Source: Planctomycetaceae bacterium
GTDB taxonomy: Bacteria > Planctomycetota > SZUA-567
Direction of reading: 5' to 3'
NCBI GenBank assembly: GCA_021203245.1
Contig: JAJQBO010000027.1
Location: 1-50,914, forward strand
DNA: 50,914 bases
Within the stretch, counting starts at the first letter, position 1. The number at the start of each line of letters is the position of its first letter. Shown here piece by piece: positions 1-9,855 of the stretch. The notes under the pieces are model-generated. The model made no database searches, was not told the origin of the DNA, and was given only the letters and a program-made list of their open reading frames with translations. The translations under genes were made by a program, and so were the position numbers.

Positions 1-50
1 AACTCCCTGAAACATGCCGTATGCTATGCCGTGAGATAGCCAAACATGAG

Positions 51-80
51 AAAAATCCGTCCCACCCGGGACGGATTTTT
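51..80 (-). terminator. Rho-independent terminator of the lipoprotein operon
   Basis: A perfect 13-bp inverted repeat (51-63 pairing with 68-80) encloses the loop ACCC. The stem ends in five A/T pairs, so it gives a U-tract on either strand. It lies 27 bases past the stop of the minus-strand lipoprotein gene that ends at 108, where a terminator is expected. Confidence 0.85.
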
Positions 81-107
81 CGTACTGCACCCCTGGTTGT
101 CTACCAG

Positions 108-1430
108 TTACCGGTTGCCGATATATTGGTCCTGCCCGTAGAGCGGCGCGGCCTTGTCCGGGTTGGCGTGGAGGTAATAATCCGGCCGCCCGCGCCGGTC
201 GCGATTGTTGCCGAGGTTCCCTTCCATCACCGAGTCGGCGTCGGGGAAGGACGAATCCACCATGGCCGAGTATCCCTCCAGCCCCCTGCCCCGTTCGTTC
301 TCGGGAATCATCATGTCGCGGGCCGCCTTTTCCGCCGGGGTGGGCATGCGGCCCTGCTGTCCCTGCGGACGCCACGACAGGATGCGCTTGTCCTGCCCGT
401 TGGCGGCGATGACGGCGCGCTTGTCGGGGAACGCCTGGTCCCAATAGCCTTCCGGATGGATGGACGACTCGTGATCGGGGATGCGCGAGTCCCGTTCCAT
501 CAGAGCGGCAAGGCGCTGCATGGCGCGCTCCTGATCGATATTATCCTGTTTTGCTTTTGCCTTGGCTCGGTCCTCCGCCTCCTTGATGGCTTTCTTGCGG
601 GCGTCGAAATAGGCGGCCGCGAGTTCGTGGGCGACGACGTCGTAATAGTGGGTCATGCTCCGGACAAACACCTCGGTGTCGTAGGGATTGTGTTCGATAA
701 AATGGGTGCGCCCGTATTTCGACACATCCATCCCCACCGACCCGACCTTGCTGTCGAACGACTGCTGCCGCACATAGACGGTGCCGCCGCCCGACGCGCC
801 GCCGGAACTGCGCGGAATGCCCCACTGCGTCATCTCGGCGATGGCCTGGGCGGCCGTATCCGTGGAACCGGTGGCGATCAGCTTCATGGTGATGGACAAA
901 CGAGGCCGCATATACGGATCGTAGTCCGACACTTCGCCCACGATGACGGCGTCCGCCTTGGCGCGCCGCGCCAGCTTGACCGCCTCGTCGTAGTTTTCAA
1001 TGGGATTGTAGAATCCCCGGTACGAATTTTCGCCGTCGTCCACGCCATCGTCGTCCGGCGTGGCGAGGCCGAGGGCGATCCGCTCACGCAACTGCGCGTT
1101 GTGGCGGCGGGCGTTGCGGTTGTCCCGTTCGACTGCGGCGAGGATATCTCTGGGATACAGGACCCGCACCTTGCCGTAGGCCGCGAGTTCGTTGGCCAGC
1201 TTGTTCGCGAACGCGGTGGAATCGAAGCCGGGCTGCGGCGCCTTGTCGGCGAACGGCAGGACCGCCACCGTCTTGATGGTGGTGAGGGTGACCGGGTCTT
1301 CGAGATATTCGTGGTACGGCTTCGACGACGACCCGAGCGCCGCTGTCACATGCCTGGCTTCGTCACACCCCGAGACCAGAGCGCACAGGACAAACGCGAG
1401 GAGATACGGACAGCGGCGGGGGTTGGTCAT
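108..1430 (-). CDS. Lipoprotein with CsgG/LpoB-like N-terminal domain
   Basis: The 440-residue protein starts with a short basic segment, a hydrophobic stretch and the lipobox LVSGC near residue 22, so it should be lipidated and envelope-bound. Residues about 50-105 (TIKTVAVLPFAD, then a stretch ending RVLYPRDILAAVE) and about 150-185 (DAVIVGEVSDYD) match the pattern of the CsgG / LpoB / DUF799 group of outer-membrane lipoproteins: a strand reading VAVLPF, a helix, then a second strand giving a GEV-type turn. A lysine/alanine-rich, coiled-coil-like segment follows (about 275-310), then a polar C-terminus with no recognised domain. It lies 63 bases downstream of the TolB-like lipoprotein gene on the same strand and probably shares its transcript. 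The exact function is not known to me. The lipoprotein assignment is firm; the fold is a family-level inference. Confidence 0.7.
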   Translation of the reverse strand: MTNPRRCPYLLAFVLCALVSGCDEARHVTAALGSSSKPYHEYLEDPVTLTTIKTVAVLPFADKAPQPGFDSTAFANKLANELAAYGKVRVLYPRDILAAVERDNRNARRHNAQLRERIALGLATPDDDGVDDGENSYRGFYNPIENYDEAVKLARRAKADAVIVGEVSDYDPYMRPRLSITMKLIATGSTDTAAQAIAEMTQWGIPRSSGGASGGGTVYVRQQSFDSKVGSVGMDVSKYGRTHFIEHNPYDTEVFVRSMTHYYDVVAHELAAAYFDARKKAIKEAEDRAKAKAKQDNIDQERAMQRLAALMERDSRIPDHESSIHPEGYWDQAFPDKRAVIAANGQDKRILSWRPQGQQGRMPTPAEKAARDMMIPENERGRGLEGYSAMVDSSFPDADSVMEGNLGNNRDRRGRPDYYLHANPDKAAPLYGQDQYIGNR

Positions 1431-1493
1431 TGGTCCATCCCGAGGGGTTCAGAAGTAAACAAAGGGTCGTTGGCGAGGTACCGCCCTGCCGTC

Positions 1494-2957
1494 CTAGAAA
1501 CCTGCATCACCCGGGGCAGGCGTCTGGACCGTCCCTGCGGGAATGCCTTTCTGCCGGAGGGACTGGTTTTCGGCGCGGTTCTGCAGATCGTTGAGCATCC
1601 CCGGGAGAAGCGGCCGCACGCTCCAGATGGTCGGGTTCCCCTTCCGGCTGGAGGTGAAGTAAATGCGGCCAACCGGGTTCCCTTCCTCGCGCGCCCAGAA
1701 GGGATACCAGTCGGGGGCGGGATGGTCGGTTATCTGCGTCAGGTCGGTGCCGTCGATGCGGACCGCCCAGATGTCGTCGGCGCGGTAGATGCGGGCCTGC
1801 ATTTCCGAGAGGGGCGATTTGCGGACCGACGCAAAGGCGAGGTAGTCGCCGGTCGGCGACCAGGCCGGGGTGATCGCCGCCCACTCGTTCGACGAGACGA
1901 TTTCCCGAGGACTCCCGACCGCCTCGAGGCGGCCGTTCGGCTGCACCGCCAAGTTCAGGGTCCAAATCGAGTACCACGGCACATCGCGCTGGCGGTGGCG
2001 CTGATAGGCGATGGTGTACATGGTCCGCCCGTCGGGCGTCCGCCGGTTCATGACCGGGTTGAAGCTGGGGAACAAGCCTTCCGTAATGGCGGTGAAGGTG
2101 TTCCGCTCCAGGTCCATCACCCAGATCTGCCACTGGCCGTCCATCGAATTGTACCGGCTGAACGCCAGATACTTGTCGTCAGGCGACCAGGTGGGGTGGA
2201 TGTCGTCGTCGGTGGTGCGGGTCAGTTGGCGCGCGCCCGCGGACGACGGGGCGTTGAGGTCACGAAGGAGCAGGCTCCAGTTGCCGTAGCGGTTGGAACA
2301 CCAGGCGATGCGGTCGCCCTGGGTCGAGACGGACGGCATCATGTCGGCCATGCTGTCGTCGGTGAGGAGCGTCCACGCTTTCGAGTCGACGTCCTGCATG
2401 GCGAGCTTCGGGTTCTTGGACATGCGGGTCGTCGAGTAGTACATCGTCTTGCCGGACGGGTCGAGGCTGACATTGTGATCGCCGCCCGAGGGCGCGAAGG
2501 TGTTTTGCGTCAGGCCGTTGATCAGGCCTGCGCCGTGAGTGCGCGCCCCCATGGTGTTCGGGTTGTACATCCCCTGCGCCCACTGGTAGGGCTGGTACTC
2601 GATGCCCATCTGTTCCTTCTGGATGGGGTTGGCCGGGTCCATCTCGGGATAGCGTTCGCCGAATTGCCACGAATCGCCGCCGTCCAGGGCGCTGTCGCCG
2701 CTCGAGAAGGGGTTGTAGTCCCTGCCATAGACCGGCATGGGCGGGGGATAGAGGGGGTTGTCCACCGACGACGACCCGACCGGGCGGGTGCGCTTGTCCG
2801 AGGAGGTCCAGCCCATTTTGGGCCAACTGCCGCCGCCCGGCGCGTCGCCGGTAGTGACGGTATCGCTCCGGCTGCCGAACGGCATGCACCCGATGATACC
2901 ATGGGGCAGCACCAGCAGGGCCGCGGCGGCTATAAGGGCGGGTAGATGTTTTGACAC
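1494..2957 (-). CDS. TolB/PD40-type beta-propeller lipoprotein
   Basis: The chosen start is GTG at 2957, because GAGGAG sits six bases upstream and the protein then begins with a clean lipoprotein signal (VSKHLPALIAAAALLV, lipobox GIIGC). Upstream in-frame starts would add an implausible arginine-rich leader. The 487-residue product has WD40-like PD40/TolB repeats: HPTWSPDDKYLAFS, ITPAWSPTGDYLAFAS, and DWYPFWAREEG followed by RIYFTSSRKGNPTIW, each with the typical P-x-W-S/A-P-D/T-G pattern. Such propellers act as periplasmic or outer-membrane interaction platforms; TolB itself is a soluble periplasmic protein, whereas this one is lipid-anchored. It lies downstream of the phage module, but nothing in it is phage-like, so I read it as a host gene. 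Confidence 0.8.
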   Translation of the reverse strand: MSKHLPALIAAAALLVLPHGIIGCMPFGSRSDTVTTGDAPGGGSWPKMGWTSSDKRTRPVGSSSVDNPLYPPPMPVYGRDYNPFSSGDSALDGGDSWQFGERYPEMDPANPIQKEQMGIEYQPYQWAQGMYNPNTMGARTHGAGLINGLTQNTFAPSGGDHNVSLDPSGKTMYYSTTRMSKNPKLAMQDVDSKAWTLLTDDSMADMMPSVSTQGDRIAWCSNRYGNWSLLLRDLNAPSSAGARQLTRTTDDDIHPTWSPDDKYLAFSRYNSMDGQWQIWVMDLERNTFTAITEGLFPSFNPVMNRRTPDGRTMYTIAYQRHRQRDVPWYSIWTLNLAVQPNGRLEAVGSPREIVSSNEWAAITPAWSPTGDYLAFASVRKSPLSEMQARIYRADDIWAVRIDGTDLTQITDHPAPDWYPFWAREEGNPVGRIYFTSSRKGNPTIWSVRPLLPGMLNDLQNRAENQSLRQKGIPAGTVQTPAPGDAGF

Positions 2958-3233
2958 AGGCGTCTCCTCGTCTGGAGCCTTCGGATCCATAGGCCATCCG
3001 CGACAACTCGCGCGGAGAGCACTCAAGACTGTTATCGGTCGAACGCGCCCGTATTCTTCACCCGTATTGTGGCGAACGGTGTGGCGCGGCAAAAGCGGCG
3101 CGGCATTTCCTTCCGCCCAAGGCGTGGATTTACCGGCACATGGCGCTCCGACAACCGTTGAAGCCGGAGAACGCCTTTTTTTCCACCCCGCCCAGCCGCG
3201 ACCAACCCGTCCAACCTGTTACGCCCCTGACGG

Positions 3234-3944
3234 TTACACCGCTCCGGGTCGGCACAGCCCGCACGCCCTGGCCGTGGGACGGCGGCTCCGCAGCGTCGCC
3301 GGTTCCAGCCATTCGCCCGCCCCGGCGGTATAACGGCACCCCGGCGCATGGTAGGTGCCTGAAGCCGTGAGATACAGGCGCGCGGCAGCGGGAACGTCAC
3401 CCGTCTTGTCCTCAACTGCGCCGACATCTCCCGCATCCTCTGCATCAGCCAGGTTCGGCCCGGACTCCTCCTTCGGGATGGCGTCGCGGACCGCCTCCTT
3501 TGCCGCAACGTACTCGACAAGGAGGCGGGTGCATTTTTCCAGGGCGGTCCGCGATTGGGCCTCGTCCCCGGCCAGCCGCCAGCCCTGGGCCTCGGCCCAA
3601 TAGGTCAATGCCTCGTCGCGAAGGGGATCGGCCTGTTCCATAAAGGCAGTTCGGCGCTTTTCCCGGCAGGATTCGTCCTCCGCCCGGAGGGGCGGGGTCG
3701 CTGACCAGCCTTCGGGCAATGGCCCGAGTTCGCGCATCACCGCCGGGACCCCCGCGAGCCAGCCGCGTTCCCCCCGGTGATCCTCCGCCAGTTCCCAGCC
3801 GTCGTTCGCGGCGGTGCGTCTGGGCCAGTAGCCGGGACGGGAGGGCGGCGCTTCGCGGACCGCACCGGCCGGGGGGAGCGATCCTTCGTTCGCCGGGGCG
3901 GAGGTGGTGTAGATGCCGTTGTCGTCATAATAATGATTATCCAT
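3234..3944 (-). CDS. Phage tail-fibre-assembly-like protein
   Basis: The gene starts 2 bases after the stop of the tail-fibre gene, the usual place for a tail-fibre assembly chaperone. The N-terminus (YYDDNGIYTTSAPANEG, then a stretch ending with GWSATPPL) has the layout of Tfa / gp38-like proteins, where a short description of the fibre is followed by a PxxGW motif. The middle (about 90-150) is charged and helical. The last 45 residues are different: YHAPGCRYTAGAGEW followed by RACGLCRPG resembles the small Cys-rich Ada-type metal-binding tail seen at the ends of various proteins. Length 236. Function is inferred from position and weak motif likeness, so the exact role is uncertain. Confidence 0.5.
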   Translation of the reverse strand: MDNHYYDDNGIYTTSAPANEGSLPPAGAVREAPPSRPGYWPRRTAANDGWELAEDHRGERGWLAGVPAVMRELGPLPEGWSATPPLRAEDESCREKRRTAFMEQADPLRDEALTYWAEAQGWRLAGDEAQSRTALEKCTRLLVEYVAAKEAVRDAIPKEESGPNLADAEDAGDVGAVEDKTGDVPAAARLYLTASGTYHAPGCRYTAGAGEWLEPATLRSRRPTARACGLCRPGAV

Positions 3945-3945
3945 G

Positions 3946-6336
3946 CTAGACTCCGAGGTAGATGGCAGGGGTCATGCCGATGTTGTGCGGACGCACTTCA
4001 TCAGCCACGGGAACACAGCGGGAAGCGTCGAACTCGAGATCCGATCCCTTGCCGCCGCTCAGGCTTGCCCGGTACAGCCCATAGGACTTGGCCGCCTCGC
4101 CGGTCCCGAACGCGCCGGAGAGGATGCCGGTGCCGATGCTCGCGCCCTGCGAGACGATGCCAATCGTATCGGTAAAGGCGAAGGACCCGACGATGTTGCG
4201 GATGGCGTCCCCTTGGGCGCTCCCCGGCAGGCGGTCGGCATTGTTGGCCGCGCGCAGGAAATAACCGCCGTTGGCGATAAGGCTCGGCAGATTGATGGTC
4301 CCGCCCGAGGCGACGATGCCCCAATCCGCTTTCATCGCGGCGGACAGCCCGTTCAGGACCGCGCCCTGGGCTGCGGCAAGGGAGAAGCGGTCGCCGTTGC
4401 AGAAATACCAGCCTGCCGGCAGTTCCGTTTTTCTGAAGGGGAGAAAACGAATCTCCCCGATGATGGCGCTCGCACCGCCGCCGCCCGACGGCGCGACATA
4501 TTCCTGCCAGCCGCCGTCCTGCCGCAGATACGGTTTGCCGTCCCGGGGGGCGTCGGCGGCCCGGGACAACGCGCCCAGCCCCGACGTCACCCCGTTCAAG
4601 GCCGCGACCGCCGTGTCGAGACCGCCCAACCGGGAATCGTGACCGCCGAGTCGGGTGTCGTGGCCGGCCAGTTTGGTCTCGGCCGCGCCGAGGCGCGTTT
4701 CATGGTTGCCCAGACGGGTGTCGCAGCCGCCGACACTGGTGTCGAGGCCGTCCAGCCGGTTTTCGGCCAGGACGAGTTTGCCGTCGAGGGACGCGAACCT
4801 GCCTTCGAGGTTGGCCTTGCTGACCAGGTTGTCGTCGCGGATGCGGAGCGCGCCGCCGCCGTCCAGTTCCAGCCCCAACCCCTCGGACAACCGCGCCACG
4901 CCCTTCTGGTACGGCGCCATCAGCGGCAGGGTGTTGGCCCGTTCGGCCGAGCCGCGCCAGGCCAATCCGCTGCCCCCTCTCACCAGAGCGTCGCCGTCGT
5001 CGCCGCCGGCGGGGAACGCGGCGATTCTGGCCGGGAGCGCATCCAGTTTGGCCTTGTCCTCACTGGCGAGAAGGCCGTCCGACGCGGCGGTGGCGGGCCC
5101 GGGCAGTTTGCTGCGGTCGGCCTTGGCCGCGACGGCGGACGACAGGTCGGCGTCGACGCCGGCGAGGGCGTCGAGCGATGCCTGGATAGCCCCGAGGTCG
5201 CGGGTCAGGTTTTGAATCGCGGCCTGGGGATGCTGGTCGGCGGCGTCGCGGTTCAGGAGCTGGGCATGGTCCATGGTGCCGACGCCTTCGCCCGGATCGT
5301 CGCCCCCGCCGGTCGGCAGGTATTCGACCCAGCCGCCGCCGGTGGCGAGGTAGGTCTTGCCGTTCACCGGCGGGGCCGGGAGCGCGCCGATGGCTTCGGG
5401 CGTGAGCGGGTCGCCGCCGTCCCGGGCGTGCGACGACGCGTGCGGACCGGCGGCGGCGTTGTTCAGGCGGGGGTCGTCGGCGTCCAGCTTGGCGTCGAGC
5501 AGGGACGCCAGCCCTTCGACCTCGGCCGCAGCGTGGCGATGGCCGACAGCCGCCTTGCCCGCCAGGCTCGCGTCGAGGCCGTCGACGTCCTCCCACGCGT
5601 GGGTGTGGAAGCGGTTCGCCTTGGCCGACAGGCCGTCCTCCAGGCCGGCGATGGTGCCGATGTGGTGGCTGTGGGCGGCGTCGGCCTTGGCCGACAACAG
5701 GGAGGCAAGGGAATCGACGTCCGCGACCGGATGGCGATGGTTCTGGGCCGCCTTGGCGGACAACTGCCCGACCAGTCCCGCGACATCGCCAAGCGCATGC
5801 CCGTGGCCCAGTTCCGCCTTGGCGGCGAGCCGGGCCGAGAAATCGGTGACGTCGGCGGACTGGTGCAGGTGCAGCTTGGGCGCGGTGGCGTCGAGGGCTT
5901 GGTGAACAGCCGCCGTCTCTGTCCGCAGGAGGGCGATTTCCGCCGCCGAGGCCAGGGTCTCGGCCGCGGTCTCCTCCATATCCGCCTGCAACTGCTGGCT
6001 GATCATGGTGAGTTTGTCCACCGCCTCCTCCATCGCCTGGGGTGAATTCGGCCCCTGGTTGTGGAAGAGAATTTCCTGCGTCAGCGGCAACCGCCGGCTG
6101 ATCGTGAGGCTGCTGCCGGCCGGCAGGACCCGGCCAAGCAGGGTCAGTTCGCCGCTCGCGTCTGTCAGCCGGACGACGGAATAATCGCTGCCGGCGGTGA
6201 GGACGGTGTCCCGCCCCGCGCCGTCGCGGATGCGCGCGTGAATGTGGCCCGGCTCCTGGAACTGGAACGGTATCGGAAAAACCGATCGGTTTTCGCCGCC
6301 GCTGTAGCTGGCGACGCACGCTGTCTTGTCAATCAT
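3946..6336 (-). CDS. Phage tail fibre with T7-type N-terminus, HxH repeats and collar domain
   Basis: The start is ATG at 6336, with AGGGG upstream; the longer open frame upstream is arginine-rich and antisense-like. Product 796 residues. Residues 1-110 (SVFPIPFQFQEPGHIHARI, then SDYSVVRL, SLTISRRLPLTQE) match the N-terminal adaptor of T7-like podovirus tail fibres that docks to the tail. Then come about six repeats of some 26 residues with HxH cores followed by a D-x-x-G/S-L turn (GHGHALGDVAGL, NHRHPVADVDSL, HSHHIGTIAGL, FHTHAWEDVDGL, GHRHAAAEVEGL); similar HxH sites bind metal in other phage fibres. A heptad-like region (about 545-610) is probably coiled coil. The C-terminus (IGEIRFLPFRKTELPAGWYFCNGD and onward) is a phage tail-collar domain, probably the receptor-binding end. 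Confidence 0.9.
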   Translation of the reverse strand: MIDKTACVASYSGGENRSVFPIPFQFQEPGHIHARIRDGAGRDTVLTAGSDYSVVRLTDASGELTLLGRVLPAGSSLTISRRLPLTQEILFHNQGPNSPQAMEEAVDKLTMISQQLQADMEETAAETLASAAEIALLRTETAAVHQALDATAPKLHLHQSADVTDFSARLAAKAELGHGHALGDVAGLVGQLSAKAAQNHRHPVADVDSLASLLSAKADAAHSHHIGTIAGLEDGLSAKANRFHTHAWEDVDGLDASLAGKAAVGHRHAAAEVEGLASLLDAKLDADDPRLNNAAAGPHASSHARDGGDPLTPEAIGALPAPPVNGKTYLATGGGWVEYLPTGGGDDPGEGVGTMDHAQLLNRDAADQHPQAAIQNLTRDLGAIQASLDALAGVDADLSSAVAAKADRSKLPGPATAASDGLLASEDKAKLDALPARIAAFPAGGDDGDALVRGGSGLAWRGSAERANTLPLMAPYQKGVARLSEGLGLELDGGGALRIRDDNLVSKANLEGRFASLDGKLVLAENRLDGLDTSVGGCDTRLGNHETRLGAAETKLAGHDTRLGGHDSRLGGLDTAVAALNGVTSGLGALSRAADAPRDGKPYLRQDGGWQEYVAPSGGGGASAIIGEIRFLPFRKTELPAGWYFCNGDRFSLAAAQGAVLNGLSAAMKADWGIVASGGTINLPSLIANGGYFLRAANNADRLPGSAQGDAIRNIVGSFAFTDTIGIVSQGASIGTGILSGAFGTGEAAKSYGLYRASLSGGKGSDLEFDASRCVPVADEVRPHNIGMTPAIYLGV

Positions 6337-6340
6337 GGAA

Positions 6341-6826
6341 TCAATCCCCTGTTTCCAAAAGGCCGGCAAGCTTTGTCCCCGTGCCGATGGCGGCGACCAG
6401 GCCCGAGCCGGTCCCCGCGCCGGCGCGGACGTTGGACGCCTCCTGCCGCAGCAGGGCCGCGTCGTAACGGAGGCCCCAACTCTCCAGGGCTGCGCCGTAC
6501 TCGATTTTCTGCCGCCCGTACTCGCTCCAGGCGGCCTGGTCGGCGGCGACATCCACCGCCGACCCTTCGTTCACCTTGACGCCCGAAGCGGCATAGGCCG
6601 CCGTCCGGCTGGCGATGTCCAAACGGCCCTGGGCGACGTGTTCGGCCTGGTTGAGGCGGCCGATGGCGAGGGTCTCTTCGGCTTCAAGCTCCTTCCGAGC
6701 CGCCTGGGTCTCGAGGACGTCGGCGTTCAACTTCGCCGCCGCACTCTGGTATTGGGCGTTCTGGTAGTTTTGCGCAGCGCCCATGGTAATGGACGCCGCA
6801 TTCATGACTGTGGTCAACGATCCCAT
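6341..6826 (-). CDS. Internal virion protein, T7 gp14-like
   Basis: The start is ATG at 6826, preceded by AGGAGT; the open frame extends upstream but that part is antisense to the neighbouring gene. The 161-residue product has an N-terminal small-residue-rich segment (MGSLTTVMNAASITMGAAQNYQN), a long alanine/glutamate-rich helix (about 25-75, AKLNADVLETQAARKELEAEE) and a glycine-rich C-terminus. This organisation, and the place between a gp13-like gene and the tail fibre, fits the podovirus internal core protein gp14, which forms part of the ejection apparatus. No catalytic motif is visible. The call rests mainly on gene order and composition. It overlaps the upstream gp13-like gene by 13 bases. 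Confidence 0.55.
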   Translation of the reverse strand: MGSLTTVMNAASITMGAAQNYQNAQYQSAAAKLNADVLETQAARKELEAEETLAIGRLNQAEHVAQGRLDIASRTAAYAASGVKVNEGSAVDVAADQAAWSEYGRQKIEYGAALESWGLRYDAALLRQEASNVRAGAGTGSGLVAAIGTGTKLAGLLETGD

Positions 6827-7317
6827 TGTCGTGACTCCTTTCGTGCGGTCAGTATGGCGCGGCACAGGCGCGCGCCGTCGCGTCCGTCCGCCTGTGCCGG
6901 CCGGATGCGAAAGCCCAGCCGGCGGACAAAGCGAAGGCCGGTCCGATACCAGGCCGGGATGTATTGCTCCAGCGACGCAGCGCCGGTGACGGCGAAGGCA
7001 CGGGCCAGCCCCCAGCGGGCGGCGCGGAGGATGCCCCGCGGGCGGCTCCCGGCCGCGTCGGACGCAAGCATCCACACCAAGGCCGCGCCGGTCAGCGGAC
7101 TCGCCGCCTCCACCCCCATCATGAACACCGGAACGCCGGCCGGGTCCACATATGTATAGGCTTCGACCGAGTGCGCCACTGACAGCTCGAGGGCGGCACG
7201 TGGCGACAATCCGCCGGTGGCGGCCAGTTCGCGCCGGTGGTCGGTGGAGAGGTTCCCGGCCAAATCGCGGGCGTGGCCGGCGGTGGCGGGGAGGAAGCGG
7301 TCAGGCAGGCTGTCCAC
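6814..7317 (-). CDS. Phage gp13-like protein (DUF2833 type)
   Basis: The start is GTG at 7317, with GGAGG six bases upstream. It overlaps the end of the nozzle gene by 17 bases, which suggests translational coupling. The 167-residue protein contains AYTYVDPAGVPVFMMGVE, then ALVWMLASDAAG, then FRIRPAQADGRDGARLCR, the spread-out pattern of the gp13-like / DUF2833 phage proteins, which have a GNAT-like fold. T7 gp13 is needed for virion morphogenesis. The order nozzle, gp13, gp14, fibre agrees with T7-like late regions, except that the large gp15/gp16 internal virion genes are missing here. Confidence 0.65.
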   Translation of the reverse strand: MDSLPDRFLPATAGHARDLAGNLSTDHRRELAATGGLSPRAALELSVAHSVEAYTYVDPAGVPVFMMGVEAASPLTGAALVWMLASDAAGSRPRGILRAARWGLARAFAVTGAASLEQYIPAWYRTGLRFVRRLGFRIRPAQADGRDGARLCRAILTARKESRQWDR

Positions 7318-9732
7318 AACTGGCCTCCGCGACAAGACCCAGCAGGGTGAAGGGGGTGGGCGTTTCGGAGACAAAGCGGAGCCGCGTCGTCCTCGCGCCC
7401 GGCGGGGACGAAAACGCCACGTGTTTGTCGCCGGTGAACAGCCGCACCGGGCGGCCCGGCAATTCGGACGTTCGGAATTTCATTTCCGACAGCCCGCCGT
7501 CGGAATGACTGTACAGGCAGTCGCGGCTGCCGGCGAAGCGCACCGTGGCGGCGACGGCGAAGCGGGCGCGGTTGCGGATTGTCTCCTTTGTCTCCGGCTC
7601 CAGCTCCATCGTCACCAGTTCGGCTCCGTACGGCAGCCCGACGTGGATGACCCCGGCGGTGAATCCGTCCGGGAGGTGGATAGCCCCGTCCGTCACCGGC
7701 AGATCGGGGAAAACGTTGCCGTCAGCCAGACAAGCGACCCGCTCGCCCTCCAGGTGCATCAGCCCGGTACCCGGCCGACCGGCGCGCCCCGGTAGCTGAG
7801 GCCGCAATCCAGGAACAGGCCGTCCGTTTCGTTCGAGAACCGGTCGGCGGCGTCTTCCAGCCGTTCGATAAACCGGCGCGGCGTGCCGCCGACGACCCGT
7901 TCGACGCAAAAATACACTTCGTCCCCGCCTTCGGGGTCGGGCAAGGCGGCGCAGGCTTCGAACCGGCCCGCCGTCTCGTGCCGCGACCACGCCACCACCT
8001 CCTCCTCCGGCGCGTAGGTGCAGGAAAGAAGCGCTCCATCCGACATCACCACCCAGACGATGCCGTCCGGCTCGCGCTGGTGACACATGGCGACGATGCG
8101 CCGGCCGGAAAAGAGGTGGCTGGCGAACATGGTCAGATCCTTGCCCGAATAACCGTCTGCCTCGAGCGAGTAGGAGAACGAGCGAATCGTCCTTCTGCCC
8201 CGGCCGGCGAAGATCACCGTCCGTCCCGACACCACCGGCGACAGGGTCGAGCAGCCGTACCAGCTCTGGACCCGCGCGTTGATGGTGGAGGGGGTGATGG
8301 CATAGCCGCCGCCCCCGGCCTTCCATTCGCCGCCGGAGGTGCCGAGGAGGAGGTCGTTCAGGGGGACGATCCAGTGGATCTCGTTCATCTCGCCGCTGGC
8401 GAGGGTGAACTCGTAGCAATCGGTGTCCTCGATGGGCGAGTGCTTGGTAAAGGCGTTGTACGCGCCCGTGTCCGATCCCCAGAAGGTGGTCGGCTTGTTG
8501 TTGGTGCGGGCAAGAATGAGGCGCTGCTCGAAAAAGGCGCAGACGCCCGGGTAATCGTCGACGTTTTCGAAGGTGCCGCCTTCCTCCGGCAGGCCGGCCG
8601 TTCCGGCCGGGAACGCATCATCCCGAAAAAGGGTGGCCGAGGTGTCACCGATCAGGCGGTAGGCGCTGTCGAACGCGCCTTTCCGGTAGACGCGGTAGCC
8701 GTTCGCCCCGTCCACCGCGTCCCAGGCCAGGTCGGTTATTTTGTCGCCCCTGAGTCCGGCGTTGTAGTCGGCGACGTATGCGTCGATTTTGCTCTCGAGT
8801 TCGGCCCGGACCGACCCAGCCCAGCCCTTGTCGCAGGCGTAGAGGCATTCGTTGATCAGGTTGGAATAGTTGTTCTCCCACCACCACAGTTCAAACGTGT
8901 GGCTTTCGCCCGGCCGCGAACACGGCCAATAGCTGCCGTCGCGGGTATTGTAGCCGCCGCCGCCGGTATAGCCGCAGTCCACCAGGAACTGGAGGAGTTC
9001 AGCCACGCTCATCGAGTGGAACGACAGCGCCTCCGGCATGTACGAATAGTCCCGTTGCCGCAACCAGGCGTAGAGTTCCTGGAAGGTGAGGCTCGACGCC
9101 GGGGCGGCCATGAGATCCGCATTGTCGGCGACGACCGCGTCGGACGGGGACGATTCCCCCACCATTTCGGTAAAGGCGGTGACGACGTATTTCGCCCCGT
9201 CGCCGCCCGACTTGGTGATGCGGAGGTTTTCCGGCGTGGCGGTGCGGGTCGTGTCGAGCAGGCGGGAAAAGCGCCAGTCGTGGTGGTCGTGCCGGGTCAA
9301 GCGCCGGGGCGGATGGCCGGGATGGGTAAAGACCATCACGTCCGCCGTCTGGGCATGGCGAAGCAGCGGCAACACCTCGGCCGGGTACGGCGTCTCCACC
9401 ACCACCTCCTGTCCCGCCCGTTCGTGGCCTTCCGGATAGACGACCAAGCCGCCGTTATGGATGACCCGCATCCGCCGGTCGGCGAATTCAAGCATATACG
9501 ACTGCTCCACCGAAAAGCGAAACGGGATGAGGTGGGACGCGCGGCCGTCGTCCAGGGCCGGCGCGACCAGGCGCAGGCCGCCCCGTTTCGTCGCGCCGCC
9601 CTGCGGCCGGGCGACGAGGTTGCGGAGTTTTTGCGCGCCGGAGAAGTAGTACTTCCAGTCGCTCCGGCCGTGCAGCGCGGGGTCGAGTTCGCCCCGGTTG
9701 AAGCTGAACTGGGTAAGGGTTACCTTGCTCAT
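7301..9732 (-). pseudogene. Phage tail nozzle/stabilisation protein (gp12-like), one frameshift
   Basis: Two overlapping frames make one protein of about 810 residues. Frame A starts at ATG 9732 (AAGGA seven bases upstream; MSKVTLTQFSFNRGELDP is the classic start of the family) and runs to a TGA at 7759 after LSYRGAPVGRVPG. The family then normally continues with a motif like V-T-G-L-x-H-L-E-G; the sequence GLMHLEGERVACLADGNVFPD is present in the -1 frame just past that stop and runs on to TGA at 7301 (HVGLPYGAELVTMELEP). The span is 2432 bases, two more than a multiple of three, consistent with one lost base near 7760-7775. The homologues form the podovirus tail nozzle. The break is either gene decay or a sequencing error; I see no canonical slippery heptamer at the site. 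Confidence 0.8.
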
Positions 9733-9855
9733 GGAGTATTCCTTCATTACACTCTGAAAATTTTGTGGACGAAGCCGATGACCGTTTGAGCTCGATGCCT
9801 TGGCCGTTTATCCCCGTGGACCCCGCTCCGGAATTCACCGAATCCCAGCATCGAG

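Noticed and set aside
21-2945. Long plus-strand open frame of 974 codons
   Set aside because: It is antisense to the two lipoprotein genes, rich in Arg/Gly/Val as expected for high-GC shadows, and has no family likeness. The same holds for 3943-6045 and 7978-9789 on the plus strand.
3143-3182. Hairpin followed by seven T on the plus strand
   Set aside because: It looks like a terminator, but no plus-strand gene lies upstream and it has no U-tract on the minus strand; probably chance in the gap 2958-3233.
3946-6336. Possible diversity-generating retroelement at the tail fibre, as in BPP-1
   Set aside because: No reverse transcriptase, no template repeat and no lectin-fold variable region were found in the window; the fibre ends in a collar domain.
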